Below are positions 7,837 to 15,332 of a stretch of 64,000 bases of DNA, piece after piece; position 1 is the first letter of the stretch; each line of letters starts with the position of its first letter. The notes under the pieces were generated by a model, which saw only the letters and a list, made by a program, of their open reading frames with translations, was not told the DNA's origin and searched no databases. Origin of the DNA: Desulfovibrio sp. G11 (GTDB lineage Bacteria; Desulfobacterota; Desulfovibrionia; Desulfovibrionales; Desulfovibrionaceae); the NCBI RefSeq assembly GCF_900243745.1, contig NZ_LT984798.1, positions 310,001 to 374,000 on the forward strand. Reading direction: 5' to 3'. The position numbers and the translations under genes were made by a program.

Positions 7837-9285
7837 CTACATGGGGCGTTCAGCCAGCCCTGCATTACGCTCAATAAGTGATACGGCGCGGGCGATACGA
7901 CGGCCCTCAGTGGATTCTCTGGAAAGTTCACGCTCAAGCGAAGTAATGCCCTTAATGACGGTAGAATGACGGCGGTTGAATTTTTCGCCGATTTCTTCCA
8001 GGGTCATTTCCGTATGCTTGCGAGCCAGATAAAATGCCGTGTTGCGCCCGACCACGCATTCCTTGCGGCGTGAGCGCGAAGACAGCTGGCGCTCGTTAAG
8101 ACCGTAACTTTCACAAACAAGGCGCAGGATCGTGGAAAAATCAGGACCGCAGGCCACGTCAGCGTACTGGCTCAGAACTTCCATGGCCAGATCGACATTC
8201 AGGCCGCAGTTCAGCAGGCGGGCCTTGAAGATAAGGCTGTTAAGGCAGGACTCCATCTGACGCACGTCGCCCGTCAGGCGGCTGGCGAGCAGGTCACAGA
8301 CCGATTCGGGCAAAAGCACCTGAAATGTTCTGGCCTTGCGCCCAAGAATGTCACAGCGCATATCCTTGGTGGGTCGGCCCATGTCGGTCAGAATGCCGGA
8401 ACAGAAATGCGACACAAGCTGGCTGTCCACTTTCTGCAGTTCGCGCGGTGAAAACGAAGAGGTAAAAATGGCGCGCCCGCCTTTGGCCTGAAGGCTTTTA
8501 ACAACAGCCAGGGCCATATCCTGCATTTTTTCCTTACCCTGGAAAAAGTGCACGTCTTCCATCAGGAGCACATCAAGTTCGCGAAAGCGGGCCTTAAAGC
8601 CTTCAATGTCCTGCGCCCGCAAGGCCGTGACGAAACGCGAGGCAAATTCTTCGGCCGTAAGATAGCCCACGCGGGCATTGGTGCCTTCTTCGCTGATGGC
8701 GCGCCCCACGGCCTGGGCCAGATGTGTTTTGCCCAGCCCCGAGCTGGAATTGACAAAAAGGGTGCGCACACAGCCACAACTGCGACTCACATCCTGCGCG
8801 GCGGCAACAGCCATATTGTTGGTGGGTCCTACCACAAAATCGGCAAAGGAATATCGCCAATTCTGCGTATCACGGTACACGGCCACAGACGGAAGCGGCA
8901 GCGATGCCTGACGCGGCGCCCGGGCTGGCGCCATAAAAGACGCAACGGCAGAAGGCGCGGAAGCTGAAACATCAGCTCTATCGGCAGGTTTTTTTTGCAT
9001 ACTACTTTGTTTTTCTTCAACAATCTCTGCGTCTGCACTTTGCTCTGCTGCCTCGATACGTACATCGACCTGCTCCGGCTCAAGGCCAAGAACAGGCGCG
9101 GCAGCCTCACGCAGTGAGGCAAGCATCATGCTTTCCAGCCTGCCGGCCACGTAGGCATTGGGCGCCACAAGGTGCAGCCCGCCTTCATGAACACTGGCGT
9201 GCAGAGGAGCAATCCAGACCTTGAAAAGTCCGGATTTAAGCATTTTTTTGAGATTTTCAGAAATTTCAGCCCATTTATCTCGCAT
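7837..9285 (-). CDS. dnaA: Chromosomal replication initiator protein DnaA
   Basis: A 482-residue DnaA. In order it has an N-terminal domain I (MRDKWAEISENL...FKVWIAPL), a linker, the AAA+ ATPase with Walker A SSGLGKTHL (about 179-188) and Walker B VLLMEDVHF (about 240-248), and a C-terminal box-binding domain with the family signature (LEEIGEKF, then RRHSTVIKGI). I chose the ATG at 9285, where domain I begins and AAGG precedes it. An in-frame TTG at 9369 would add 28 unlikely residues. The Walker B reads E-D rather than the usual D-D. The gene is not followed by dnaN, recF or gyrB, unlike the usual origin cluster, so it may be a second, solitary dnaA copy. Confidence 0.9.
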   Translation of the reverse strand: MRDKWAEISENLKKMLKSGLFKVWIAPLHASVHEGGLHLVAPNAYVAGRLESMMLASLREAAAPVLGLEPEQVDVRIEAAEQSADAEIVEEKQSSMQKKPADRADVSASAPSAVASFMAPARAPRQASLPLPSVAVYRDTQNWRYSFADFVVGPTNNMAVAAAQDVSRSCGCVRTLFVNSSSGLGKTHLAQAVGRAISEEGTNARVGYLTAEEFASRFVTALRAQDIEGFKARFRELDVLLMEDVHFFQGKEKMQDMALAVVKSLQAKGGRAIFTSSFSPRELQKVDSQLVSHFCSGILTDMGRPTKDMRCDILGRKARTFQVLLPESVCDLLASRLTGDVRQMESCLNSLIFKARLLNCGLNVDLAMEVLSQYADVACGPDFSTILRLVCESYGLNERQLSSRSRRKECVVGRNTAFYLARKHTEMTLEEIGEKFNRRHSTVIKGITSLERELSRESTEGRRIARAVSLIERNAGLAERPM

Positions 9286-9369
9286 GACGCCTTGTAGCCC
9301 AAAATCCGGGCGGCGGGCAATTGATGAATAAAGGCTGTTTGGGGCGGAGGCGGCTTTTGCTTTCCCCAA

Positions 9370-9606
9370 TTGCCATTCCTGTTAATTGTCAGAAATGTTT
9401 TATTTTTTTCTATTTGACAGCCTGTGTGGCCGCCCTGAAAAGCCTTAGCCCGTAAGGTGCATAATAATAGCCTTTGGTATATACACAGAACAGCAACATT
9501 TTATCCACAAATATAAAACATATTTACTCTGTTTTTCTCATGTATTCTCCATTTTTTATCCATGCATGCCAAAAGTTCCGAACTATAAGGCCGCATTGAT
9601 TGTCAA
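9370..9606 (-). promoter_or_regulatory. dnaA upstream region with DnaA boxes (possible autoregulation site or origin)
   Basis: An AT-rich leader of dnaA. It holds one perfect DnaA box, TTATCCACA (9501-9509), a one-mismatch box ATATACACA in the same orientation (9479-9487), and a two-mismatch TTATCCATG (9556-9564). AT-rich tracts lie between and beside them. A TTGACA hexamer on the minus strand (9601-9606) is a possible -35, but a TATAGT lies only 13 bases after it, too close for a standard promoter. Confidence 0.5.
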
Positions 9607-10157
9607 GGGGGAAAAAAGATTTTTTCCCTTTTTTCTCTCATGCGCAAATCCGGCTGTGCAAGGCAAACACGGCTAAGCAACCACAGGAATCACGCCACGC
9701 AGATTCGCAGCCGGACGATCATTACACCTGCGTGCGCCGCCGCAGCCGCCGCCCCTGCCCATGTGCTTCATACGGGGAGTAATCCGATCCTGTAGAAAAC
9801 TGTTTACAAGGCCCGCCAAAAGCATAAACGCCCCACAGACCGGCTTCTTCATCAACGCCCCGGCAAACAGCGTTACAGGCGCGCCTTGCCAACAGCAAAG
9901 AGCCTCCCGGGACAATCCCGGGAGGCTCTTGATCTTTGCGCCTCAAACAGCGCTGTTGCATCCGTGGCTTTCATCGCCGTACAGGGGCGGCTTGCGTCGC
10001 AGCAAGTAGTGCCTTCAGCCAGAGCAACAATCGACCAGAACTCTGCATCTGCGCAGGAAACATTCACCACAAAGGCGCAAACGAGCTGGTTGTGCTGTTA
10101 AACGCCGTAGCGAACGTTGTAAAAATCTCGAGAATCATGTTCTCAAGATAACGTGCT
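9607..10157. other. Gene-poor stretch between dnaA leader and outer-membrane protein
   Basis: About 550 bases with no gene I can support. It contains a near-perfect G/A-T tract palindrome (about 9607-9636), a strong isolated hairpin (9898-9930) and the TAGAGCA-type element at 10109-10160. A weak 60-codon minus-strand reading frame from 9852 (MKKPVCGAF start) has one hydrophobic segment but poor ribosome-site support. Confidence 0.35.
9898..9930. terminator. Isolated 15-bp hairpin
   Basis: A perfect 15-bp stem (AAGAGCCTCCCGGGA, loop CAA, TCCCGGGAGGCTCTT). On the minus strand it is followed by TTTGCTG. No annotated gene ends next to it, so it may close a small RNA or be a free-standing element. 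Confidence 0.5.
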
Positions 10158-10160
10158 CTA
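10109..10160 (-). repeat. TAGAGCA palindromic element, copy at outer-membrane gene 3' end
   Basis: Read on the minus strand it starts at the TAG stop of the barrel gene as TAGAGCACG, continues CTTGAGAA...TTCTCGAG and ends near ACAACGTTCGC. It aligns with the element at 46861-46911. Confidence 0.6.
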
Positions 10161-10835
10161 GAAGCCGTAACGCAGGCCGATCATAAATTCATTGTTGTAG
10201 GGACGGTTGCCCACTTCGTACTTGATGCCGTTCACGGTGGAGCTGACTTCGTTATAGCCGAGGCCCACGAAGCGGTACGAAGCGTCAAGGGTGAAGCTTT
10301 CGTTGATGTCGTAAGACACACCGGCGCCCAGGTTCCAGGCAAAGTTGGTGAAGCGGTCGTCAGCTTCAAACTTGTTGCCGTTGTTGTCCTTGAAGGTGTA
10401 GCCGGTGTAGTTGAAAGCCAGGCCGATACCACCGCCCACATAAGGGGTAAGGGCGCTATCGTTGCGGAAGTCCCAGAACAGGTTGGCGAACAGGGTGGAG
10501 TTGTTCCAGACGCCCTTGACATCACGCAGGTTCGAGCCGCCGTCGCTCCAGCTTTTTTCGCTGTTGCCGCGCAGGGCGAATTCGATTTCAGCGCGCAGGG
10601 GCAGCATCTGCTGGGGCCAGAAGTCATAGCCCAGGGCCATAGCGCCGCCAAGGGTGAACTGGTTGTAGTTGTCGACCCCGCTACCGGCCAGACCACTGGA
10701 ACGTTCCATCTGTCCGGTGCTCTGGATGCTCATAAGGAATTTGGGGGCCAGGTACATGCCGGTGCCTTCGGCAGCGGCCAGCCCGGGAAGGGCAAGCGAA
10801 AGGGCAAGCGCCATAGCGACTATAAAACGTTTCAT
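10158..10835 (-). CDS. Outer-membrane beta-barrel protein (opacity/OmpW-like)
   Basis: A 225-residue exported protein with a clear Sec signal peptide (MKRFIVAMALALSLALPGLAAAEG; cleavage after AAA or AAAE). Alternating aromatic and polar strands follow, with glycine-rich turns, and the chain ends in a terminal phenylalanine (LRYGF), the recognition end of Bam-assembled barrels. The motif YVGGGIGLAFNYTGY and the strand-like SYRFVGLGYNE place it among the eight-stranded opacity/OmpW-type porin-like proteins. The ATG at 10835 is preceded by a textbook AGGAGG, so the longer in-frame reading to 10862 is rejected. Monocistronic, with its own 3' element. Ligand unknown. Confidence 0.85.
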   Translation of the reverse strand: MKRFIVAMALALSLALPGLAAAEGTGMYLAPKFLMSIQSTGQMERSSGLAGSGVDNYNQFTLGGAMALGYDFWPQQMLPLRAEIEFALRGNSEKSWSDGGSNLRDVKGVWNNSTLFANLFWDFRNDSALTPYVGGGIGLAFNYTGYTFKDNNGNKFEADDRFTNFAWNLGAGVSYDINESFTLDASYRFVGLGYNEVSSTVNGIKYEVGNRPYNNEFMIGLRYGF

Positions 10836-11137
10836 CACAGTCCTCCTAGTACTTTCCCTCATTTTTTTGCGAGGGCAGCCTCAAATCTGGTTTATTAGCT
10901 AGAAAATGTCAATAAATTTTCTATAAATCCTCTCAAGTATACGCGCATATCAAGGCTTTGCGCCCTGACGCAAGGCCGCCAGGCGCACCCGTTTCACAGA
11001 AAATTTTATAGGCAGAACATTGAAAACCGTCAGGAAAGAAATACAAATAGCAAATAAAAAGACCTGTTGCGAGAAACAGGCCCAAAATCCGCAGCAGGCG
11101 GGCGGCGTTACCCAGATATCCGGCAACAAAGAGTACA

Positions 11138-11153
11138 CTGTCCCGTGGGACAG
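11138..11153 (-). terminator. Short hairpin after FemAB-like gene
   Basis: A palindrome CTGTCCC-GT-GGGACAG 14 bases beyond the stop of the minus-strand gene, followed on that strand by TGTACTCTTTG. A modest candidate terminator. Confidence 0.4.
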
Positions 11154-11166
11154 GACGCAACAACAT

Positions 11167-12249
11167 TTACTGCGGAAAGCCGGACTGTTTTTTTACCATA
11201 AGCCAGGTCTGTATGGGCAGGCGTTTTTCCGTCCAGTGCGCCTTGTACCCCATGCGGGGACCCGTAACCGGCCCCATGTCGTAGCGTGTGGCATGTTCTT
11301 CGCACAGCCAGGCGACCTGTTCAAGCTGCAGCAGATTGCCTATACCGGCATCTTTCCAGTTGCGGTCATAACTGAACTGTTGTCCACGGTATATGCCGCC
11401 TGCCATGCCGCCAAAAATAAAACCCACATCCCTGTCCTCATGCCGGGCAAACATGACGCGCGCGGCGCACGCCGGGGCCAGACGCCGCAACATGGCTGCA
11501 TAAAAACTGCGGGCAGGCTCTTCGGTCATGCCGCATTGTCCCTGGCCCTTCCAGCTTTCTTCTTCCACGGCCAACATGCGGGCAAGCACGGCCACCGCCT
11601 CGTCCTCCGCAGCCGGAACATGTCGCTCGTAGACGATGCCCCGTTCTCGGGCACGCCTGCTGCCCTTGGCAAGCTTGGCTCTGTGATTGGCGGAGCGCCG
11701 TGACAAAAAGCCATCCAGGCCGCCATCCAGAGAGGCCGCGCACTGCACTGTTTCCGAGTGCATGAAGAAATCAAAGCTACGGCCAAAGACCTGCAGGAGA
11801 CGGCGGGGCATTGCGCCGCCCGGCTGCAGACCGCTGATGACAATACGCGGAAAATATGGATGGTACATCGCAGCCAGATCGCTCATGGCGCGGGCCAGCA
11901 TATCCACGGCGTGGGGTCCCAGCAGAGGCGAACTGAAAAACCACAGCGTGTCTATGGGAGTCAGCAGTACCGATTCTGCGGAAAAAACCTGCTCCGCCAG
12001 CACCAGCACGCTGTCCACAACACGTCCCGGTTCATACCACACCATAAGCTGCCGTTCGGGAGCAAAAACTTCATGAAAGGAAAGCTGCCAGGCCGGCAGA
12101 CAGCAAAAAGGATCTGCCTGCCCTGAATACAGGGCGGCCCGCTGCCAGCCCTCATGATTTTCAAGTTCGTGAAACGCAAGCTTTTTCATCTGACGCGCAT
12201 AGGGTGTCTGCAAGGCTGCCTCTCGCCCTACTTCACTTCTGTGGGACAC
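11167..12249 (-). CDS. FemAB/BioF2-like GNAT-fold acyltransferase
   Basis: A 360-residue soluble protein that looks like the double-GNAT FemAB/acetyltransferase-6 group. It carries the basic block NHRAKLAKGSRRARERG at about residues 190-206. Its C-terminal part (GFIFGGMAGGIYRGQQFSYDRNW, then GNLLQLEQVAWLCEEH, then YDMG) matches the second acyl-CoA or aminoacyl-tRNA binding fold. Related proteins transfer amino-acid or acyl groups in envelope or polysaccharide synthesis. The substrate here cannot be read from sequence. The GTG at 12249 overlaps the end of the upstream small secreted gene by 22 bases, suggesting coupling. An ATG at 12189 (MKKLAFHELENH) is an alternative start without a clear ribosome site. 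Confidence 0.6.
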   Translation of the reverse strand: MSHRSEVGREAALQTPYARQMKKLAFHELENHEGWQRAALYSGQADPFCCLPAWQLSFHEVFAPERQLMVWYEPGRVVDSVLVLAEQVFSAESVLLTPIDTLWFFSSPLLGPHAVDMLARAMSDLAAMYHPYFPRIVISGLQPGGAMPRRLLQVFGRSFDFFMHSETVQCAASLDGGLDGFLSRRSANHRAKLAKGSRRARERGIVYERHVPAAEDEAVAVLARMLAVEEESWKGQGQCGMTEEPARSFYAAMLRRLAPACAARVMFARHEDRDVGFIFGGMAGGIYRGQQFSYDRNWKDAGIGNLLQLEQVAWLCEEHATRYDMGPVTGPRMGYKAHWTEKRLPIQTWLMVKKQSGFPQ

Positions 12250-12689
12250 TGTTCGCCCCGGCTGGCATAAAAAAACCAGCCTGCGCCCGGATCCTGCGTA
12301 CGCTCAAAGCAAAAACCGCCGGCAGTCCGCCACAGCACGGCAGGTGCGGTGGTGGCAAAGGCCGCGCTCACGGCAGCAGTTTGCGGGTCCTGCCCTGCCA
12401 GAACCTTGATGGTCTGGGCAACGCCCTCAAAGTAGCGACTCGAAGACGGAAGCATGTTGCTCACCACAGCGCGTTCCACCACCCCGTCGTTATCCAGAAA
12501 AAACGTGGCGGTCACGCCTTCCTCCAGGGTACATATCTTTATCTGCCCCTGGTCCTGGACTGTCACCGAACCGGCAGGGAATGCGCTCATCCACCTGGCC
12601 TTGAAGTCCTTCCACATGGGGCTGCCGTCATCCGCCAGGGCGGGAAGCGCCAGAAGCACAAAAAGAATGCAGAGCAAAAGTTTTTTCAT
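12228..12689 (-). CDS. Small secreted protein of unknown function
   Basis: A 153-residue protein beginning with a clean Sec signal peptide (MKKLLLCILFVLLALPALA, cut before DDGS). The ATG at 12689 has AAAGGAGC upstream at good spacing. The mature part is about 134 residues with two cysteines near the C-terminus (GGFCFERT and GEQCPTEVK) and no motif I recognise. It is probably periplasmic. The gene overlaps the FemAB-like gene downstream, so the pair is likely co-transcribed. Confidence 0.6.
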   Translation of the reverse strand: MKKLLLCILFVLLALPALADDGSPMWKDFKARWMSAFPAGSVTVQDQGQIKICTLEEGVTATFFLDNDGVVERAVVSNMLPSSSRYFEGVAQTIKVLAGQDPQTAAVSAAFATTAPAVLWRTAGGFCFERTQDPGAGWFFYASRGEQCPTEVK

Positions 12690-12991
12690 GACAAAAGCTC
12701 CTTTGCGGCAGATTCGTATTTTTCTGATGGGCAACGCGCCAGGCGCCCTGTCTAGGGAATCAGTTCGACGCCCGGTCCGGGTGCCTGCTCCATACTAGGT
12801 GAGCATGCTGATAATGAAAAGCCCTCTTTTACAAGACATTGCATGGAGCTGGCGCGCCGCGTCCGACAGTGAAAACTCCGTACCGCAAGGCCTCTTGTTT
12901 TTCAGCCCGTTTTGGCCGAAACTGAAGATAAGCCGTCTGCCGCCACCCGCCGCAGGCGCAGCATCCTACCGCAAGGAGAAATCCGCCCGCC

Positions 12992-13789
12992 ATGTCCAAG
13001 CCCGATCATCCCCCGGTCTGTTTTCCCATTACCCTTACCCGCATCAACCGTCTGGGCAGATATGAAGTGGACGACCTGCTCCTGCGCGAAGAAGCCTATA
13101 ATCTTACATGCAACGGAAAAACCGTAGCCTGTCTGCACTGCATGCCCGACAAGCTTGAGGAACTGGCCGTGGGCAGGCTGTTTACCCTGGGGCTGCTGCA
13201 AGACGCCCGGCAGATACGTTCCCTGAGCATTTTGCCCCCCGCGCCGTCCCGCACGCAGGCCGCCACAGACGCCAAAGGCACGGCTGTCAAGCTCCGTATG
13301 GCCGCTGCGCCCGATCAGCCCCCTGCGGGCAGCATGGCCGTGACCCTTGATCCCCCTCCTCCCTCTGTCCCCGCGCCTGAAGACGCCATATGCCTTACTG
13401 CCGACAGGGTTCACGAATTGCAGGCGGAATTTGAGGAGCACTGCAATCTCTACCGGCTTACCGGGGCAGCCCACAGCTGCGCACTGGCCGACCCCTCCGG
13501 AGTTCTGCTTTTTTATGAAGACATCGCCCGCCATAACGCCCTGGACAAACTTATCGGGGCCATGCTGCTGCGTGGCATCGGGCCGCAGGGCAAACTCATG
13601 ATTTTCAGCGGCAGACTGGCGCTGGACATGCTGGAAAAGGCCGCAGCCTGTGGTGTGCGCCTGCTGGTGGCCCCCGGCGCGCCCTCGCTGGCGGCAGTGG
13701 AACTGGCAAGGGCCGTCGACATCTCCATTCTGGGTTTTGTGCGTCAGGGCAATATCAATATATATACCTGTCCGCACAGGATTGTCTGA
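12992..13789 (+). CDS. fdhD: FdhD-type formate dehydrogenase accessory sulfurtransferase
   Basis: A 265-residue protein of the FdhD family, which in E. coli passes sulfur from IscS to the molybdenum cofactor of formate dehydrogenase. The family core is plain: LTGAAHSCALADPSG (about 153-167), YEDIARHNALDKLIGAMLL (about 173-191) and a C-terminal GFVRQGNINIYT. Unusually, the CGVCG loop that carries the two catalytic cysteines in E. coli FdhD (C121, C124) is absent. That region here is a proline/alanine-rich stretch (about 108-131) with a single cysteine. The ribosome site AAGGAG is 13 bases upstream. moeA starts one base after the stop, and fdhA follows, so context supports a role in FDH maturation. 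Confidence 0.85.
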   Translation: MSKPDHPPVCFPITLTRINRLGRYEVDDLLLREEAYNLTCNGKTVACLHCMPDKLEELAVGRLFTLGLLQDARQIRSLSILPPAPSRTQAATDAKGTAVKLRMAAAPDQPPAGSMAVTLDPPPPSVPAPEDAICLTADRVHELQAEFEEHCNLYRLTGAAHSCALADPSGVLLFYEDIARHNALDKLIGAMLLRGIGPQGKLMIFSGRLALDMLEKAAACGVRLLVAPGAPSLAAVELARAVDISILGFVRQGNINIYTCPHRIV

Positions 13790-13790
13790 C

Positions 13791-15047
13791 ATGTCGCACT
13801 GCCCGCATTCGCCGGCGGCTTCAGCGCAGGGCATGCTGCCTCTGGAAAAAGCGCTGGCTGCCCTGCTGGCCTGCGCCGCCCCGGTGGAGCAGACTCTTTC
13901 GCTTCCCCTGCTGGAGGCCGACAGGCGGATATGCGCAACAGACATGTATGCCGTGTTGCCGCAGCCTCCGTTTGACCGCGCACAGGTGGACGGCTACGCC
14001 GCGCGCAGCGCCGACCTTGTCGCAGCAAGCCCGAAAGCTCCGGCCGCCCTGCAGGTGACCCAGTTTCTCTATGCGGGTAGCGGACCGGGTGTGCCGGTGC
14101 AACCCGGCCAGGCCGCACGCATAACCACCGGAGCCATGCTGCCCCCCGGAGCCGACTGTGTGATCTGGCAGGAAGATACCACCAGGCACGGCCACAGCAT
14201 CAGCGTGTGCCACAGCCTTGCGCCCGGGCGCAACTGTCACGCCCAGGGACGCGATGGCGCCCCGGGACGACTGCTTGTAGGCAGGGGCGACATGCTGCAC
14301 AGCGGCACCCTCGGCCTGCTGGCCGGTCAGGGGCATACCCATGTACCTGTATATGGCAGCCCCGCAGCAAGCATGCTCGCCACGGGCGATGAGCTGTGTC
14401 CGCCGGGCCTGCCGCTGCCCAAGGGAGGCATATACAATACCAGCGCCACCTTGCTGGGCGTACGCCTGCAACGGCTCGGCGCGCGTATTGCCGACATGCG
14501 GGTCTGCCCCGATGACGACGCGCTTTTGCTGCAACATATGGAAGACCTGCTGCCCCACAGCGCCCTTGTCATTACCACTGGCGGCGTTTCGTGGGGACCG
14601 CGTGACCTTGTCCCCCGCCTGGCGGCCAGGCTCACCGCCCGGCACGGCGGCCGCCTGCTTTTCCGGGGGCTGAGCATGAAGCCGGGAACCATGACCCTGG
14701 GCGCCGTTGTGGGCAAGACTATCCTGCTTGGCCTTTCGGGAACCCCCGTAGCTGCCGCAGCAGCCTTTGAGCTGCTGGCCGGGCCGCTTATCAAAAAGCT
14801 CTCCGGCCGCGCCCGCTATGGCCTGACCCGACAGCGCGGCATCATGAGCAACGACTTCGGCACATGCCGCAAAGACTCGCGCCGCCTTGTCATGGCCCGG
14901 CTTGAGGGTACTGATGTTTTTCTGCGCCCACGCGGCGAAGGCGTGGGGCAGCCAGCCCTGCGTGACGACTGTAACTGCTTTGTGGACATACCCGCCGGAT
15001 GCCCGCCCCTGCGGCGTGGAGACGAGGTGGCTGTCATTCTGCCGTAA
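13791..15047 (+). CDS. moeA: Molybdopterin molybdenumtransferase MoeA
   Basis: A 418-residue MoeA, which inserts molybdate or tungstate into adenylylated molybdopterin in the cytoplasm. Visible family blocks are the N-terminal PPFDRAQVDGYAARSAD (close to the usual S-x-VDGYA), RITTGAMLPPGADCVI, a helix-rich central ATGDEL, ALVITTGGVSWGPRD, and LFRGLSMKPGTMTLGAVVGKTILLGLSGTPVAA. Length matches the family. The ATG at 13791 begins one base after the fdhD stop, so the two are translationally coupled. The longer upstream reading runs inside fdhD and is rejected. It serves the cofactor of the downstream formate dehydrogenase. Confidence 0.93.
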   Translation: MSHCPHSPAASAQGMLPLEKALAALLACAAPVEQTLSLPLLEADRRICATDMYAVLPQPPFDRAQVDGYAARSADLVAASPKAPAALQVTQFLYAGSGPGVPVQPGQAARITTGAMLPPGADCVIWQEDTTRHGHSISVCHSLAPGRNCHAQGRDGAPGRLLVGRGDMLHSGTLGLLAGQGHTHVPVYGSPAASMLATGDELCPPGLPLPKGGIYNTSATLLGVRLQRLGARIADMRVCPDDDALLLQHMEDLLPHSALVITTGGVSWGPRDLVPRLAARLTARHGGRLLFRGLSMKPGTMTLGAVVGKTILLGLSGTPVAAAAAFELLAGPLIKKLSGRARYGLTRQRGIMSNDFGTCRKDSRRLVMARLEGTDVFLRPRGEGVGQPALRDDCNCFVDIPAGCPPLRRGDEVAVILP

Positions 15048-15224
15048 CCAGTGCCGCCACAAAAATATCCGCCCGCGGGGCAGCCCCGGGGCGCTTCCCC
15101 TGACGCACGCATGCCTCGCAGGCAATCGCCAGTGCGGCTGGCGTCCCTGCCTGCGTATTTCGGGGACCTGCCCGACGATTCCCGGATTTCTGACGTCACC
15201 AGACCTTATTGATAAAAACTGCTA

Positions 15225-15253
15225 TTGCACGATCCTGCTATACAGACTAACAT
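15225..15253 (+). promoter_or_regulatory. Possible sigma-70-like promoter of the fdhA operon
   Basis: TTGCAC and TAACAT are separated by exactly 17 bases, about 80 bases before the fdhA start in the 285-base gap after moeA. A perfect 8-base palindrome TGACGTCA sits at 15191-15198, just upstream, and could be part of an operator. Only weakly supported. Confidence 0.25.
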
Positions 15254-15332
15254 ATAGCCCTGTTACATAAAAAAACGTGAATACGGGCTTGCCCCGCTGC
15301 TCTCCCAACAGCCGAAAACCGCGAGAAAGAAC

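Noticed and set aside
9582-9606. TTGACA/TATAGT promoter for dnaA
   Set aside because: The hexamers are only 13 bases apart, too short for a sigma-70 promoter; mentioned only in the regulatory entry.
9673-9852. A possible 60-residue membrane peptide (MKKPVCGAF start, minus strand)
   Set aside because: One hydrophobic segment only, weak ribosome site, and no family recognised; not listed as a gene.
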